From contig JAFZZR010000099.1 of the NCBI GenBank assembly GCA_017615635.1, forward strand, positions 62,001 through 126,000: 64,000 nucleotides of DNA, given 5' to 3'. Source of the DNA: Lentisphaeria bacterium. GTDB taxonomy: Bacteria; Verrucomicrobiota; Lentisphaeria; Victivallales; UBA1829. Below, piece after piece: positions 8,880 to 18,175 of the stretch (position 1 is the first letter of the stretch; the number at the start of each line of letters is the position of its first letter). A model generated the notes under the pieces. It ran no database searches, had not been told where the DNA came from, and saw nothing but the letters and a program-made list of their open reading frames with translations. A program made the translations under genes and the position numbers.

Positions 8880-9059
8880 TTACTTGCCCTGCGCCTTGTC
8901 CCAGTCGGCCTTGGAAACGAAGGCGGTCAGCGGACGGCCGTCTTTGGTCTCGCCCTTGAAGGCGAAGCGCTTGGAGGATCCTTTGCCGTAGCTCTTGAAA
9001 CCCTTGACTTCGGCGGTGACTTTCTTGCGGAGCTTGACATCGTAGAACGAGTGCTTCAT
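8880..9059 (-). CDS. Small basic hypothetical protein (59 aa)
   Basis: A complete 59-residue frame starting MKHSFYDVKLRKKVTAEVKG and ending SKADWDKAQGK. It is strongly basic (many Lys) and has no signal peptide or membrane segment. The middle reads SSKRFAFKGETKDGRPLTAF, an alternating strand pattern that could form a small beta fold. AGGAGA lies eight bases before the ATG. A full promoter (9134-9162) and a strong terminator (8825-8855) make this a stand-alone, probably well expressed gene. I recognise no named family. The basic FYDVK..KKV and GRPLTAFVSKADWD segments suggest a nucleic-acid-binding role, which is speculative. Confidence 0.82.
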   Translation of the reverse strand: MKHSFYDVKLRKKVTAEVKGFKSYGKGSSKRFAFKGETKDGRPLTAFVSKADWDKAQGK

Positions 9060-9133
9060 CTCTTTCTCCTGTTTAGGATTTTTTTGTATGGGTTTTTACA
9101 CCCGGTGAACACAACTTTGCCTCATCTGCGCTT

Positions 9134-9162
9134 AATATAGGCACGCGAAAAGCAAAAGTCAA
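9134..9162 (-). promoter_or_regulatory. Promoter of the 59-aa protein gene
   Basis: Minus strand: TTGACT (9157-9162), 17-bp spacer, TATATT (9134-9139). The A/T tracts immediately upstream resemble an UP element, consistent with strong expression. Confidence 0.7.
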
Positions 9163-9299
9163 ATGAAAAAAACGCAGTTTTTCAAAAAAAATCGCTTTTT
9201 TTTTTGTTTTTTTTACTTTTTCCGGCTGAATAAGCAGACGGACAGCCCGAAAAAAAACGTTTTTTCCCATTTCCGCAAAGGGATACGCGGTTTTCCCGT

Positions 9300-9327
9300 T
9301 TGAAAAAAACGCGAATCATGATATAGT
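9300..9327 (+). promoter_or_regulatory. Promoter of the fabB-dus operon
   Basis: TTGAAA (9300-9305), 16 bp, TATAGT (9322-9327). It matches the consensus seen at other starts in the window. Confidence 0.65.
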
Positions 9328-9467
9328 ATCGACATGCAGGATGTCCCTGCAAAAAGGTTCGGCAAAGAGATTTTTGCGAGACGCGGAAAGACCGGCCGGA
9401 GTTTTTTGCAGGAGCATCTAAAAACTGAACTCAAAACCAATTTTTCTCCCAGAAAAGGTCGAAGGCA

Positions 9468-10697
9468 ATGCACAAAGCAGTGATCACAGGCCGTGGATTG
9501 GTCACTCCCATCGGGACCGGTCTCGCCGCCAACCTGGAAAGTCTCCGGTCCACGAAAAGTGGAATCGTCTTTATGCCGGAATGGCGCGAGCAGTCGCTGG
9601 AAACCAACGTGGCGGGAATCTGCCATGTGCCGGAGGAATGTCCCGCATACGACCGCAAGAAGCTGAGATTCATGCCGTGGAATGCCCAGATGGCGGCGGT
9701 GGCGGCGTATGAGGCTATCACGGAGGCCGGCTACACCATGGAAACGCTGCCGGGCGACCGGATGGCGGTCATCAACGGGTGTGCCGGCAGCGTGTATCCG
9801 GAAGTCTGCGATTCGGTGAAGCGGTTCGAAGCCACGCGGAACCTCCGGCGGATCTCCGCCTTCTCCGTGCCTCGGATCATGCCGTCCTCCGCGGTGGCCA
9901 ATCTTTCGCTGATCTTCGGAATCCAGGGGGAAAGCTACGATATCAGCTGTGCCTGCACCAGCGGCGCCATGGCCATCATTGCGGGCGCGAGGCTGATCGA
10001 GTCCGGTGAATACGAAATCGTCATGGTGGGAGGCTCCGAAGAGGTCTCCTGGCATCAGGCTCTCGGCTTCAATGCCATGCGTGCCCTCTCCAGAAAATAC
10101 AACGACACCCCGGAACGGGCGAGCCGCCCCTTCGATAAAAACCGCGACGGCTTCGTGCTGGCGGAAGGCGCGGGGATCCTGATTCTGGAAAGCGAGGAGC
10201 ACGCGAAGGCGCGGGGTGCGAAAATCATCTCCGTTCTTTCCGGCTTTTCCTGCAACAGCAATGCCTGCGATATGGTGGCGCCCAGCGTGGATCCCAGCGC
10301 AAATGTCATGGCGGCGGCCGTGAAGAATGCCGGGCTGACGCCTGCGGATATCGGCTACATCAATACGCACGGAACCAGCACGCCCATCGGCGACCCGGTG
10401 GAGATGGAGGCGATCCGGCGCGTATTCGGAGAAGTGCATCCCGCGATCAACAGCACGAAGTCTCTGACGGGTCACGCCATCGGAGCGGCGGGCGCCATGG
10501 AGGCGATTTTCTGTTCGCTGATGCTGGAGCACTCCTTTGTTTCGGCCTCGGCGAACCTGGACGAACCCGAAGACGCCTTTGCCTGGGCGGATCTGGTCCG
10601 GACGCCCCGGGAATGCGCGCTGCGTCACGCCCTCAGCAACAGCTTCGGGTTCGGCGGCACCAATGCCTGCCTGATCCTCTCCCGTCCCGATCTCTGA
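9468..10697 (+). CDS. fabB: Beta-ketoacyl-ACP synthase, FabB-like
   Basis: Condenses malonyl-ACP with an acyl-ACP during cytoplasmic fatty-acid elongation. The 409-residue product has the thiolase-fold triad: Cys163 in CACTSGAM, His in NTHGTSTP and His in KSLTGHAIGAAG. It resembles FabB more than FabF: the length is FabB-like, the active Cys falls at the E. coli FabB number, and the block ALSRKYNDTPERASRPFDKN parallels FabB closely. That would imply a role in anaerobic unsaturated fatty-acid synthesis, usually paired with FabA, which is not in the window. It is followed after 16 bp by dus. The KAS call is certain; the FabB rather than FabF assignment is likely. Confidence 0.88.
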   Translation: MHKAVITGRGLVTPIGTGLAANLESLRSTKSGIVFMPEWREQSLETNVAGICHVPEECPAYDRKKLRFMPWNAQMAAVAAYEAITEAGYTMETLPGDRMAVINGCAGSVYPEVCDSVKRFEATRNLRRISAFSVPRIMPSSAVANLSLIFGIQGESYDISCACTSGAMAIIAGARLIESGEYEIVMVGGSEEVSWHQALGFNAMRALSRKYNDTPERASRPFDKNRDGFVLAEGAGILILESEEHAKARGAKIISVLSGFSCNSNACDMVAPSVDPSANVMAAAVKNAGLTPADIGYINTHGTSTPIGDPVEMEAIRRVFGEVHPAINSTKSLTGHAIGAAGAMEAIFCSLMLEHSFVSASANLDEPEDAFAWADLVRTPRECALRHALSNSFGFGGTNACLILSRPDL

Positions 10698-10713
10698 GCC
10701 GGAACGTCCTTCC

Positions 10714-11724
10714 ATGGCCGATCCGCTGTATCCTGATGGAGCCGTTCTGCTGGCCCCGGTCGCCGGTCATACGGATCTGCCGATGCGCCTCGTCTGCCGC
10801 GAACAGGGATGCCGTTACGCCTTCACGGAAATGCTGGACGCCGGTTCGCTGGTCTTTCAGACAACGAAAACGCTCCGGATGGCCGTCCGTTCCGAAAAGG
10901 AATCCTTTCTCGGCGTTCAGCTGGTCGGATCCGAACCCGATACCCTCGCGCGGGCCGCGGAGATCCTCAATGACATGGATTTCGATGTTCTGGACTTCAA
11001 TCTGGGCTGTCCCGCCCCCAAAGTCGCGCGGAAAACCGAAGGGATCAGCCTGGCGCTGAAGCGGCCCGATGATGCTTTGCGCGCCGTGGAAACGCTGGTC
11101 CGGACATCCCGGATACCCGTCAGCGCAAAAACCCGGATCCAGTCGGAGACCGACCCGGAAAAAACCGTTTCCTTCTGTCGGAGGCTGCGGGATGCGGGAA
11201 TCGCCGCCCTGACGCTCCATGGACGCGTCATGAGCGCATTCTACGGAGGCCCTGTCCATTATGAGATCATCCGCGCCGTCCGGGAAGCGCTGGACATCCC
11301 CGTGATCGCCAACGGCGGCGGGCTCACGCCGGAATCATTCCGGACCCTGCTGCGGGAATCCGGGTGCTCCCGCGGCATGATCGCCCGCGGGGCGCTGGGA
11401 AATCCCTGGATCTTCCGGGAACTGGCCGGAGGCGGACCGCCCCGTCTGTCGGAATTCTGCGACGTGCTGGAACGTCATGTGAATGCCATGCTCGATTTGT
11501 ACGGAGAGGAAACCGGCTTCCCCGTCTCACGGAAAACCGTTCTGGCCTATCTGCGGGGACGCGGCTTCCCCGGATCGCTCCGGGCCTCGGTTTCCTTTCT
11601 CTCCGACCGGACGGGATTCGCCCGTTTTCTGGAGGAGGTCCGGAAGGGGCCGTCTCCCCGTTACACGGAGTTTCTGGCGGAAAGGCCGGAAGAGGTCGAG
11701 CGCAAACTTCTGCCCGATCTGTGA
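10714..11724 (+). CDS. dus: tRNA-dihydrouridine synthase
   Basis: Flavin enzyme reducing uridine to dihydrouridine in tRNA D-loops. The 336-residue TIM-barrel protein begins with the FMN-site segment LLAPVAGHTDLPMRLVCREQ. It contains the catalytic-region motif DFNLGCPAPKVARK, the HGR segment (LTLHGRVMSAFYGG) and the phosphate-binding VIANGGGLTPESF...GCSRGMIARGALGNPW. The C-terminal helical domain is short. It sits 16 bp after fabB and is probably cotranscribed. The DusB-type layout is likely, but the exact subgroup and target position are not decided. Confidence 0.9.
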   Translation: MADPLYPDGAVLLAPVAGHTDLPMRLVCREQGCRYAFTEMLDAGSLVFQTTKTLRMAVRSEKESFLGVQLVGSEPDTLARAAEILNDMDFDVLDFNLGCPAPKVARKTEGISLALKRPDDALRAVETLVRTSRIPVSAKTRIQSETDPEKTVSFCRRLRDAGIAALTLHGRVMSAFYGGPVHYEIIRAVREALDIPVIANGGGLTPESFRTLLRESGCSRGMIARGALGNPWIFRELAGGGPPRLSEFCDVLERHVNAMLDLYGEETGFPVSRKTVLAYLRGRGFPGSLRASVSFLSDRTGFARFLEEVRKGPSPRYTEFLAERPEEVERKLLPDL

Positions 11725-11751
11725 AAAAAAATACAGGAAGAACCTCCCTGT
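11724..11751 (-). terminator. Terminator after the GH106-like gene
   Basis: Minus strand: ACAGG, a 9-nt loop, CCTGT, then A and eight T. The T tract abuts the dus stop codon on the other strand. Confidence 0.6.
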
Positions 11752-11792
11752 TCCACGCCGGAACAGATCCGAAAGCGGCCCGGCTCCGCTTT

Positions 11793-14700
11793 TCAGCAGA
11801 TGAACTCAAAATCCTGCGTACCGAAACACACCACGCTGTAATTGGGATCGTACGGCTTTTCCCCGCCCAAAACGTCTTCCCGGGTGAAGGAACGGGTCCC
11901 GACCCAGAAACTTTCGCCGTCGGGAAGGTGGAAAGGTCCCAGCATATTGCGGAGAGACAGAGTCAGCTCGACGTCCAGCGTGTTTTTCCCCTGCTTCAGC
12001 AGTCCGGCGGCCGATACGGCATTCGTCCCCGCGCTGAACGTGAATCCTGCTTCATGCCCATTGATGAACACCCGTGCGGAATTCACGCTTTTCAGAGTAA
12101 ACCGCAAGATCCGGAAGTTCTCCGCCTCGTTTCCGGTCAGTTCGAACTCCTTGTGCAACCGGAGCTTCCCGGAGAAGAACGGCAGACCGCCGGCAATGAG
12201 ATCGGCACTGTCGATCGGTTTTGACAGGGGAGATGCGCCCAGCGAGAACTCGCCGTGCAGGCGGGCGGCGTTCCGCAAAAGAGGCTCTCTCCGGCCGCTG
12301 CAGCGGACCGAAAAGCCGCCCAGCAGACAGATATTTTCGATTTCGGAATCGAAGACAAGTTTGTTGTATTCGGACTCGAACTTCCGGGCCCGTTCCAGAC
12401 ATTCGTATACGCTCTCCGGCTGATAGAAGCAGGTCTTCAGGCAAAGGGTATTGACTCCGTACTTCAGCGCGGCGGGCAGAGCGAGCCGGTGGAACGCCTG
12501 GTCGAAAAGGGTGCCCGATGAAGTATTGTCCACGGGACATCCGTTGAGGGAGATGGAAAATCTTTCCGGCGTTTCCAGAATCAGCGTCGGCGGGACGGAC
12601 AGATCGAAATCTTCATCGATCCGGAAGGTGCACTCCATTTCCAGATCGCACGAACGGGCCAGCTTCAGAAGACGAGGATGAATGACGCCGATCTCATCGG
12701 AGATCCACTCACCTCCGTCCACCCGGTAGCGGCAGCGGTCGATAACGAGGATATTGCCCTGATCCATTCCGGCGAGGGTGAACGGGCCGGACAGTTTTTT
12801 CGCAGCCGCCGGCAGCCGGAAGTCGGCGAAACCGGCGTTCCGGGTCCCGTGCCGTTTGTCACTGACGCAGAGCAGAAGAGATTCCGCAGGTCCGAAGGTG
12901 AAATCGAAGCAGAAATACCCGTCCTTCCGCTCCGCATGATCCAGAGCCGCATACTCTCCGGTATCGCCTGCAACAGCCTCGATATACCGTCCGGAGGCGG
13001 GAATGCTCAGACGTACCCGGAGTTCCTGGTCGGCAGCCTGGCTGCAGATGAAATAATACCGTTCGCCGTCGTGCAGCCGGGAGGTGCTGACGATCCGCCG
13101 GGAGGGGATGCCGTTTTCCGTGGCCTTGATCCGGCCCTCGATCAGGGAAGCCGTTTTCCCGGCCAGGACCGCTTCATCGGAGTAAGTCTCCAGCGAACGG
13201 AACCAGGCGGCGCTTTCGTCATCCGCCGGTTCGCCGTCGATGGTAAACATACCGGGCTCGATGCCGTTGAAGAGTTTCATCACGATCCCGCCGGACGCGG
13301 CGAAGCGGCGGAGCAGTTCCGTCATGGGACGGGAAAGATTGCTGACGGCGGGGATGAGAACGATACGGTAGGAACACGAGCCGATCACAAGGCGGCCATC
13401 CCGGACCGAACCGCATTCGTCGGTGGTCAGTTCATCGGCGTAGTGGTGATCGACCTGAAGCACATCCAGCTCCCTTGTCAGTTTTTCCAGCGCGGCGGAA
13501 TACCCGGCAATGGCCGCGGATCCGTTGTCGCCGGTATACAGTCCCCAGGCGCTCGACATGGGATGCACGACCACGACATCGACGTGTCCTTCGCCCTCGG
13601 CCAGCATTTTCCCCGCACGGGCGAACTCGCGGTTGATCCGGCCCGCATCCTTCCACCAGGGCTGATGGACGAAATTGGAGCTCGGGTAGTCCCGTTTGCG
13701 CATTCCGCGAAGGGAATACCCCTGAAGATGCTGGCAGAGCAGATTGATCCCGTGAGCCAGCTGATAATTGTAGACGAGGCGCATGCCGGAAAAATTGATG
13801 TTCCATCCGGTACAGGCGAAACTTTCGGTCAGGATCTGTTTTTTCCCGAACTGGGCGGCAATGGAGGCCACCTGATTCAGCGCCACCGGGTTCGGCGCCT
13901 CCCGTCCCAGCTTGTCTATGCCCGGGATGTCGTAGTAGCGGTACTGGGGCATGATCGCGCCATTGGCCGAGAGCTGACTCTGGCACGTCTCCTCGAGGAC
14001 GTGATGCCCGGTGAGAAGCCATCCGTGAGCGGAACACCAGTCGTGGATCTGCTTCATGAAATTGTCGCGGAAAAGTTCGGCGGCCAGCTTCCAGAAACGG
14101 ACACGGACTCCGCGGCTTTCCCCGCCGTCGAGGAAGAGAAACGGGAGTTCCTTGAGCAGATCGCGCCGATACGCTCTGGCGTACTCCGCCTCCATGACGA
14201 ACGACCAGAGAAGCCCTTTGCGGGAAAGCTGCGGCTCATCGGTGAAGACACCTTTGAGATATTTTTTCAGTTCCGGACGGATATTCCGCTCATACTGCTC
14301 GTGGGTGGAATCCAGAAAAGCGCGGACGACCTTGGGATCCAGATTGTCCACATAGTAGGAGTTGACCTCATAAAAGCAGCGAAGGATCCGCCCGGGATAT
14401 TCCTGCGGGATCTCACGGCTGATGAATTCTCCGTCGGGCGTATAGCAGGCAATGGTATTCTCCGTGCCCAGATCCTTCGCCTCGGCGGTCTCATACCGCA
14501 GATATTTCTGCTGATATGCCAGACCGAGGCCGTTGACTGCACCGCAGCCAAAGCCGCTGGGCCATCCGTTTTCATCGTACAGCCACGCTTCCATTCCCAG
14601 CTTTCCGGCCTCGTCGAGACAGGCGTTGACGCATTCGAACCAGTCCGGCGAAAGATATTCCGTCTGAAGACCGCCCCGGGCGTGCATGAAGAATCCGCCG

Positions 14701-14819
14701 ATGCCCTGTTCATGCATTTCCCGGATCTGGGCACGCAGGACTTCCGGTTCCAGTTTATCGTTCCAGCTCCAAAAAGGCACGGGACGGTACTTCATTTCCA
14801 GATCGGACAAAAAGCTCAT
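11793..14819 (-). CDS. GH106-like glycoside hydrolase (alpha-L-rhamnosidase type)
   Basis: A 1008-residue glycosidase. The N-terminal third has the conserved opening of the GH106/PF17132 group: VPFWSWNDKLEPEVLRAQI, GIGGFFMHARGGLQTEYLS and EAWLYDENGWPSG, part of a TIM-barrel active site. Beta-sandwich modules follow; the last third includes the VFINGHEAG jelly-roll motif of sugar-binding domains. No signal peptide is visible, so the enzyme appears cytoplasmic and would act on imported oligosaccharides such as rhamnose-containing pectin fragments. It lies 41 bp downstream of the protease gene. GH106 members characterised so far cleave alpha-L-rhamnosides, but this broad family also holds unassigned activities. 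Confidence 0.85.
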   Translation of the reverse strand: MSFLSDLEMKYRPVPFWSWNDKLEPEVLRAQIREMHEQGIGGFFMHARGGLQTEYLSPDWFECVNACLDEAGKLGMEAWLYDENGWPSGFGCGAVNGLGLAYQQKYLRYETAEAKDLGTENTIACYTPDGEFISREIPQEYPGRILRCFYEVNSYYVDNLDPKVVRAFLDSTHEQYERNIRPELKKYLKGVFTDEPQLSRKGLLWSFVMEAEYARAYRRDLLKELPFLFLDGGESRGVRVRFWKLAAELFRDNFMKQIHDWCSAHGWLLTGHHVLEETCQSQLSANGAIMPQYRYYDIPGIDKLGREAPNPVALNQVASIAAQFGKKQILTESFACTGWNINFSGMRLVYNYQLAHGINLLCQHLQGYSLRGMRKRDYPSSNFVHQPWWKDAGRINREFARAGKMLAEGEGHVDVVVVHPMSSAWGLYTGDNGSAAIAGYSAALEKLTRELDVLQVDHHYADELTTDECGSVRDGRLVIGSCSYRIVLIPAVSNLSRPMTELLRRFAASGGIVMKLFNGIEPGMFTIDGEPADDESAAWFRSLETYSDEAVLAGKTASLIEGRIKATENGIPSRRIVSTSRLHDGERYYFICSQAADQELRVRLSIPASGRYIEAVAGDTGEYAALDHAERKDGYFCFDFTFGPAESLLLCVSDKRHGTRNAGFADFRLPAAAKKLSGPFTLAGMDQGNILVIDRCRYRVDGGEWISDEIGVIHPRLLKLARSCDLEMECTFRIDEDFDLSVPPTLILETPERFSISLNGCPVDNTSSGTLFDQAFHRLALPAALKYGVNTLCLKTCFYQPESVYECLERARKFESEYNKLVFDSEIENICLLGGFSVRCSGRREPLLRNAARLHGEFSLGASPLSKPIDSADLIAGGLPFFSGKLRLHKEFELTGNEAENFRILRFTLKSVNSARVFINGHEAGFTFSAGTNAVSAAGLLKQGKNTLDVELTLSLRNMLGPFHLPDGESFWVGTRSFTREDVLGGEKPYDPNYSVVCFGTQDFEFIC

Positions 14820-14860
14820 GATGATCTCTTCCTCAGGTAATAGCGCGGTTCAGGACAGGC

Positions 14861-17101
14861 TCAGTTCTTCCGTTCCTGCCGGGTATGGGCGATCTCGATC
14901 AGATCGCAAAGAACGTTGAGGGTTTCGGAAAGATAGATATCCTTCTCCTCGTCCGCCTCGTTTTTCTTCTCTTTTCCGTCCTCAGCCCAGCCTGCGGCGG
15001 CACGGTTGCGGGCGGTACGCTTCGGTTCGTAGAGCGCTTCCTGTTCCTTCCGGAGGTTTTCCTGCCGCTGATATTCTTCCCAGCGGGCTTCCATATTCAG
15101 GGGAACGGATTTACGGTCCTTGAACTTGCGGAACTCCTCGATCCAGGAGTTCAGGAGCTTGAAATCGGGATCCTGCGCCGTACGGGCGAGAGACCTGCGC
15201 CGGAGCTCTTCGCGGACTTCGGGCGTGACGGCCCAGGGCGCTTTGAAGTGCTCGAATCCGGTGGGCTTGATGGTGTCCCAGGGCAGCGCATGGTCCAGCT
15301 TGTCCTCGCCCACATCCATGAAGTCGGTGAAGGATGGGAACGGCACGTCGGCCTCGACGCCCTTGAGCTGCGTGGATTCGCCGTTGATCCGGTAGAATTT
15401 CGAGCTGGTGAGCCGGATGGATCCGGCGGGGAACCGTTTGCCGGTGAAATAGGGCATGTAGCGGTCCAGATCGTTCACGAACTGCACGGTCCCCTTCCCG
15501 TGGGTCTTGACATCGCCGGTAATGACGCCCCGTTCATAGTCCCGGATCGCGGCCGCGAATATCTCGGAGGAAGAGGCGCTGTACTGATTGATGAGGACGG
15601 CCAGGGGGCCCTGATAGACGAGCAGTCCGTCATCGTCGTCACACTCGATCTCGGTTTCGTGACGTCCGCGCACCTGAACCACGGGCCCTTCCTTGATGAA
15701 GAGGCCGGTGAGCTTGAGCGCTTCACGGAGACTGCCGCCTCCGTTGGACCGGAGGTCAATGACGACGCCGTCGAGTTCTTCGGGGTGGAAGTCAAGAAGG
15801 ATTTTCATAACGTCGCCCGACGCGGACCGGAAATCCTTGGCGCCCAGCTTGGCGGCATTGAAATCCATGTAAAACGAGGGAAGCCGGATGACGCCGAAGC
15901 GTTTCCCGTTGCGGAGAACGATCTTCCCCTGCGCCGCGGAATTCTTGAGCTCGATCTTGGCGCGCTTGATGGTGACTTGGACCGGCGAGGAAAGACCGCG
16001 TCCCGCCTTGAGGACCGTCAGGTGGACGATGGTATCCTCCTTGCCCCGGATCATGGAAACGACCTTGTTCAGCGGCATATCGATAACATCCACCTTTTCC
16101 TCTTTGTCCTGCCGGACGGCAATGATCCGGTCTCCGGCCTTCAGCTCGCCCGACAGATCGGCAGGCCCGCCGGGAATGATCTCCACGATCTTCGTATACC
16201 CGTCGTCAGAGGAAAGGACCGCGCCGATGCCGACGAGGGAGAGACTCATATCGATATCGAAATCTTCGTTCGAACGGGGCGACATATAGGCGGAATGAGG
16301 ATCGAGGACCTGGACGGCGCTGGTCAGATAAATTTCCAGGACGTCCATGGGCTCCATCTCCTGAAAATACCGCAGCGTACGGGAGATCCGCTGAAGGATC
16401 CGTGCCTCGGGCGTCTTCTTTTCGGGGACCTCCGCCGGAGCTTCCGCCCTGGCCTCCGCCGGTTCATCTTTCTTCTCCTCCTGCGCGCCTTCCCTCCGTT
16501 CCGATTTCTCCGATTCGGCCTCCGCACGGTCGGCAAGACGAAGCACGATGAGGTCGTTCAGGATTTTTCTGCGCCAGAAATCCTTCATCTCCTTTTCATC
16601 CGCGGGATACGGAGCCTTGTCGTGCTCCAGATCGAATTCCTCGTCGGTGGAAAGATCCTGTTCCTGTGAAAGAAGCTCCTTCGCGTACTCCTCATAGCCG
16701 GCCATGCGCGACACCATGAGATTGAACGCCTCAAAGGCGAATGCCACATTCCCCTTGAGGAGCTGGGCGGAAAGAAATTTTTTATCCTTTGCCAGTTTTT
16801 CCACGTCGGACCGGAGGAAAAACATGTGGAACGGATCCAGGCTCTTCAGGTAATCGTCGAAAATCATGGCGGAAAGTTCAGAGTCGTAGCGCTTTCCCGA
16901 GTAATGCTGATTGGCCGCAAGACGGATCAGAAGCGTGGCGATGCTGCCCATATTGGACGTGGGCTTTTGAGGCTTGTACGGTTTCTGAACGGCCGTCCGG
17001 GAATCCGCGGCGAAAAGCGTGCATGCGGCAAAAAGGAAAAGGAAAATCAGATGTGCGGACCGCATTTTCCATGCGGCGGTATGAAAACGGCTGAAAGTCA
17101 T
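14861..17101 (-). CDS. prc: Carboxy-terminal processing (tail-specific) protease, Prc type
   Basis: A periplasmic serine protease that degrades misfolded or tagged envelope proteins and in other bacteria affects peptidoglycan enzymes. The 746-residue length matches Prc/Tsp rather than the shorter CtpA. After a signal peptide (MRSAHLIFLFLFAACTLFA) come the Prc N-terminal helical domain, a Glu/Lys-rich insert (about 195-230), a PDZ domain (VGIGAVLSSDDGYTKIVEII), and the S41 core with QYSASSSEIFAAAIRDYERG and GKGTVQ supplying the Ser and Lys. A Prc-like C-terminal domain follows. The start could instead be the Met at 17068, which would shorten the n-region of the signal. Confidence 0.93.
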   Translation of the reverse strand: MTFSRFHTAAWKMRSAHLIFLFLFAACTLFAADSRTAVQKPYKPQKPTSNMGSIATLLIRLAANQHYSGKRYDSELSAMIFDDYLKSLDPFHMFFLRSDVEKLAKDKKFLSAQLLKGNVAFAFEAFNLMVSRMAGYEEYAKELLSQEQDLSTDEEFDLEHDKAPYPADEKEMKDFWRRKILNDLIVLRLADRAEAESEKSERREGAQEEKKDEPAEARAEAPAEVPEKKTPEARILQRISRTLRYFQEMEPMDVLEIYLTSAVQVLDPHSAYMSPRSNEDFDIDMSLSLVGIGAVLSSDDGYTKIVEIIPGGPADLSGELKAGDRIIAVRQDKEEKVDVIDMPLNKVVSMIRGKEDTIVHLTVLKAGRGLSSPVQVTIKRAKIELKNSAAQGKIVLRNGKRFGVIRLPSFYMDFNAAKLGAKDFRSASGDVMKILLDFHPEELDGVVIDLRSNGGGSLREALKLTGLFIKEGPVVQVRGRHETEIECDDDDGLLVYQGPLAVLINQYSASSSEIFAAAIRDYERGVITGDVKTHGKGTVQFVNDLDRYMPYFTGKRFPAGSIRLTSSKFYRINGESTQLKGVEADVPFPSFTDFMDVGEDKLDHALPWDTIKPTGFEHFKAPWAVTPEVREELRRRSLARTAQDPDFKLLNSWIEEFRKFKDRKSVPLNMEARWEEYQRQENLRKEQEALYEPKRTARNRAAAGWAEDGKEKKNEADEEKDIYLSETLNVLCDLIEIAHTRQERKN

Positions 17102-17247
17102 GATTCGAAATCCCTGTATTTCTTCAGATTCTCATCTATTCGGGTACAATACCACGCAAAGGCGGAAAACGCAAATGCGGCACGCAAAAAAGAACCGTCT
17201 TTTTGAAAGACGACCCCAGGGCCGTCTCCGAAAGATTTATCCGGGAT

Positions 17248-18102
17248 TTATCCGACTGAAGTTCCGCGGTCCGGATCTGCCTTTTTCCGCTCGCACCGGA
17301 AGGAGTCCGGCGGCAGGATCGAAAACGTTCCGCTTCCCTTGACATCACGCATGTCGAGGCATTTTTCGAGGAACGATTGAAAGTGTTCCCATTCCTCGGG
17401 GAAATCGTTGCTGCCGAGGATGCGACGCCGCACGCCGGAACGAAGGCGGAGCTCCATGGACCAGCTGACGCCGTCGCAGACACACGGATCCACATAGCGG
17501 GAACGCCAGGCAAGGAAATTGCAGCGCCGGAGGGCCGGCATGGCAAAGGCATCCCATTTTCTGGGATAGAAACGGATGGAGACCTGCTGTACGGGAGAGT
17601 CCTGAAGCTCGGCGGACTTCCGATAGACAAGAGATTTCTCCTGGAAAGAGAGCATCACCGAGACGAAAGGACGGAATAATCCGCTCTGCCGGAATTCGAG
17701 CGAGGCCAATTCATCCGGAGCGAAGATGATCCGTTCGTAAACCGCGATCCGGATCCGGCCGGACGAACACCCTTCGGTACCGACCCATCCGGCAAGGCAG
17801 AACCCCTCATCCATGCGGGCAGCCCACTTCTCCGCATCGGAACGGGGAACGTATCCGATGAGGGTCCCGCCGTAAGGACCGCGATGGCATTCCGCCCGGA
17901 GGCAGGAAGATTCGTCCGCAGCGGATTTTTCCCGTGCAAACCGGACCCGGCGTCCTTCCACGAGCCAGTCCCGGACTTCCGGAGAGACGGTTGAAGCGGA
18001 AAGAGGGATCAGCACGGATTTGAGGAAACGATAATGCCTGGGATCAGGCAGGATCGGATCTCCCGCCCCGTCGTTTCCCGATCTGTCATCCGCAGACGTC
18101 AT
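17248..18102 (-). CDS. HIRAN-like domain protein of unknown function
   Basis: A 284-residue protein without signal peptide or membrane segment. Residues about 40-130 resemble a HIRAN domain: EGRRVRFAREKSAADE, then GGTLIGYVPRSDAEKWAARM and DEGFCLAG, matching the family pattern of a charged L/F-R-E segment followed by GY(I/V)PR and a variable acidic end. HIRAN domains bind single-stranded DNA ends or occur alone in small proteins; the usual NPYD element is not obvious. The C-terminal half (SIRFYPRKWDAFAMPAL and later WSMELRLRSGVRRRILGSND) is unrecognised and Trp/Arg rich. It lies between lpxB and prc on the same strand with gaps of 73 and 146 bp. Confidence 0.65.
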   Translation of the reverse strand: MTSADDRSGNDGAGDPILPDPRHYRFLKSVLIPLSASTVSPEVRDWLVEGRRVRFAREKSAADESSCLRAECHRGPYGGTLIGYVPRSDAEKWAARMDEGFCLAGWVGTEGCSSGRIRIAVYERIIFAPDELASLEFRQSGLFRPFVSVMLSFQEKSLVYRKSAELQDSPVQQVSIRFYPRKWDAFAMPALRRCNFLAWRSRYVDPCVCDGVSWSMELRLRSGVRRRILGSNDFPEEWEHFQSFLEKCLDMRDVKGSGTFSILPPDSFRCERKKADPDRGTSVG

Positions 18103-18175
18103 GAGCCCGAATCCCCGATTGTTCCGTGAAATACATTTTCCGTTCGGCCGTTCCCGTCCAGCCGCCTGAAGTCAG

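Larger units (their letters stand above)
9060..9467. other. Intergenic region between divergent genes, A/T-tract rich
   Basis: This 408-bp gap holds the promoters of the 59-aa protein and of fabB and, between them (about 9160-9310), long runs of A and T on both strands. No frame in it looks coding. The leader of fabB is about 135 nt, long enough for a regulatory structure, but I see no strong hairpin there. Confidence 0.5.
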
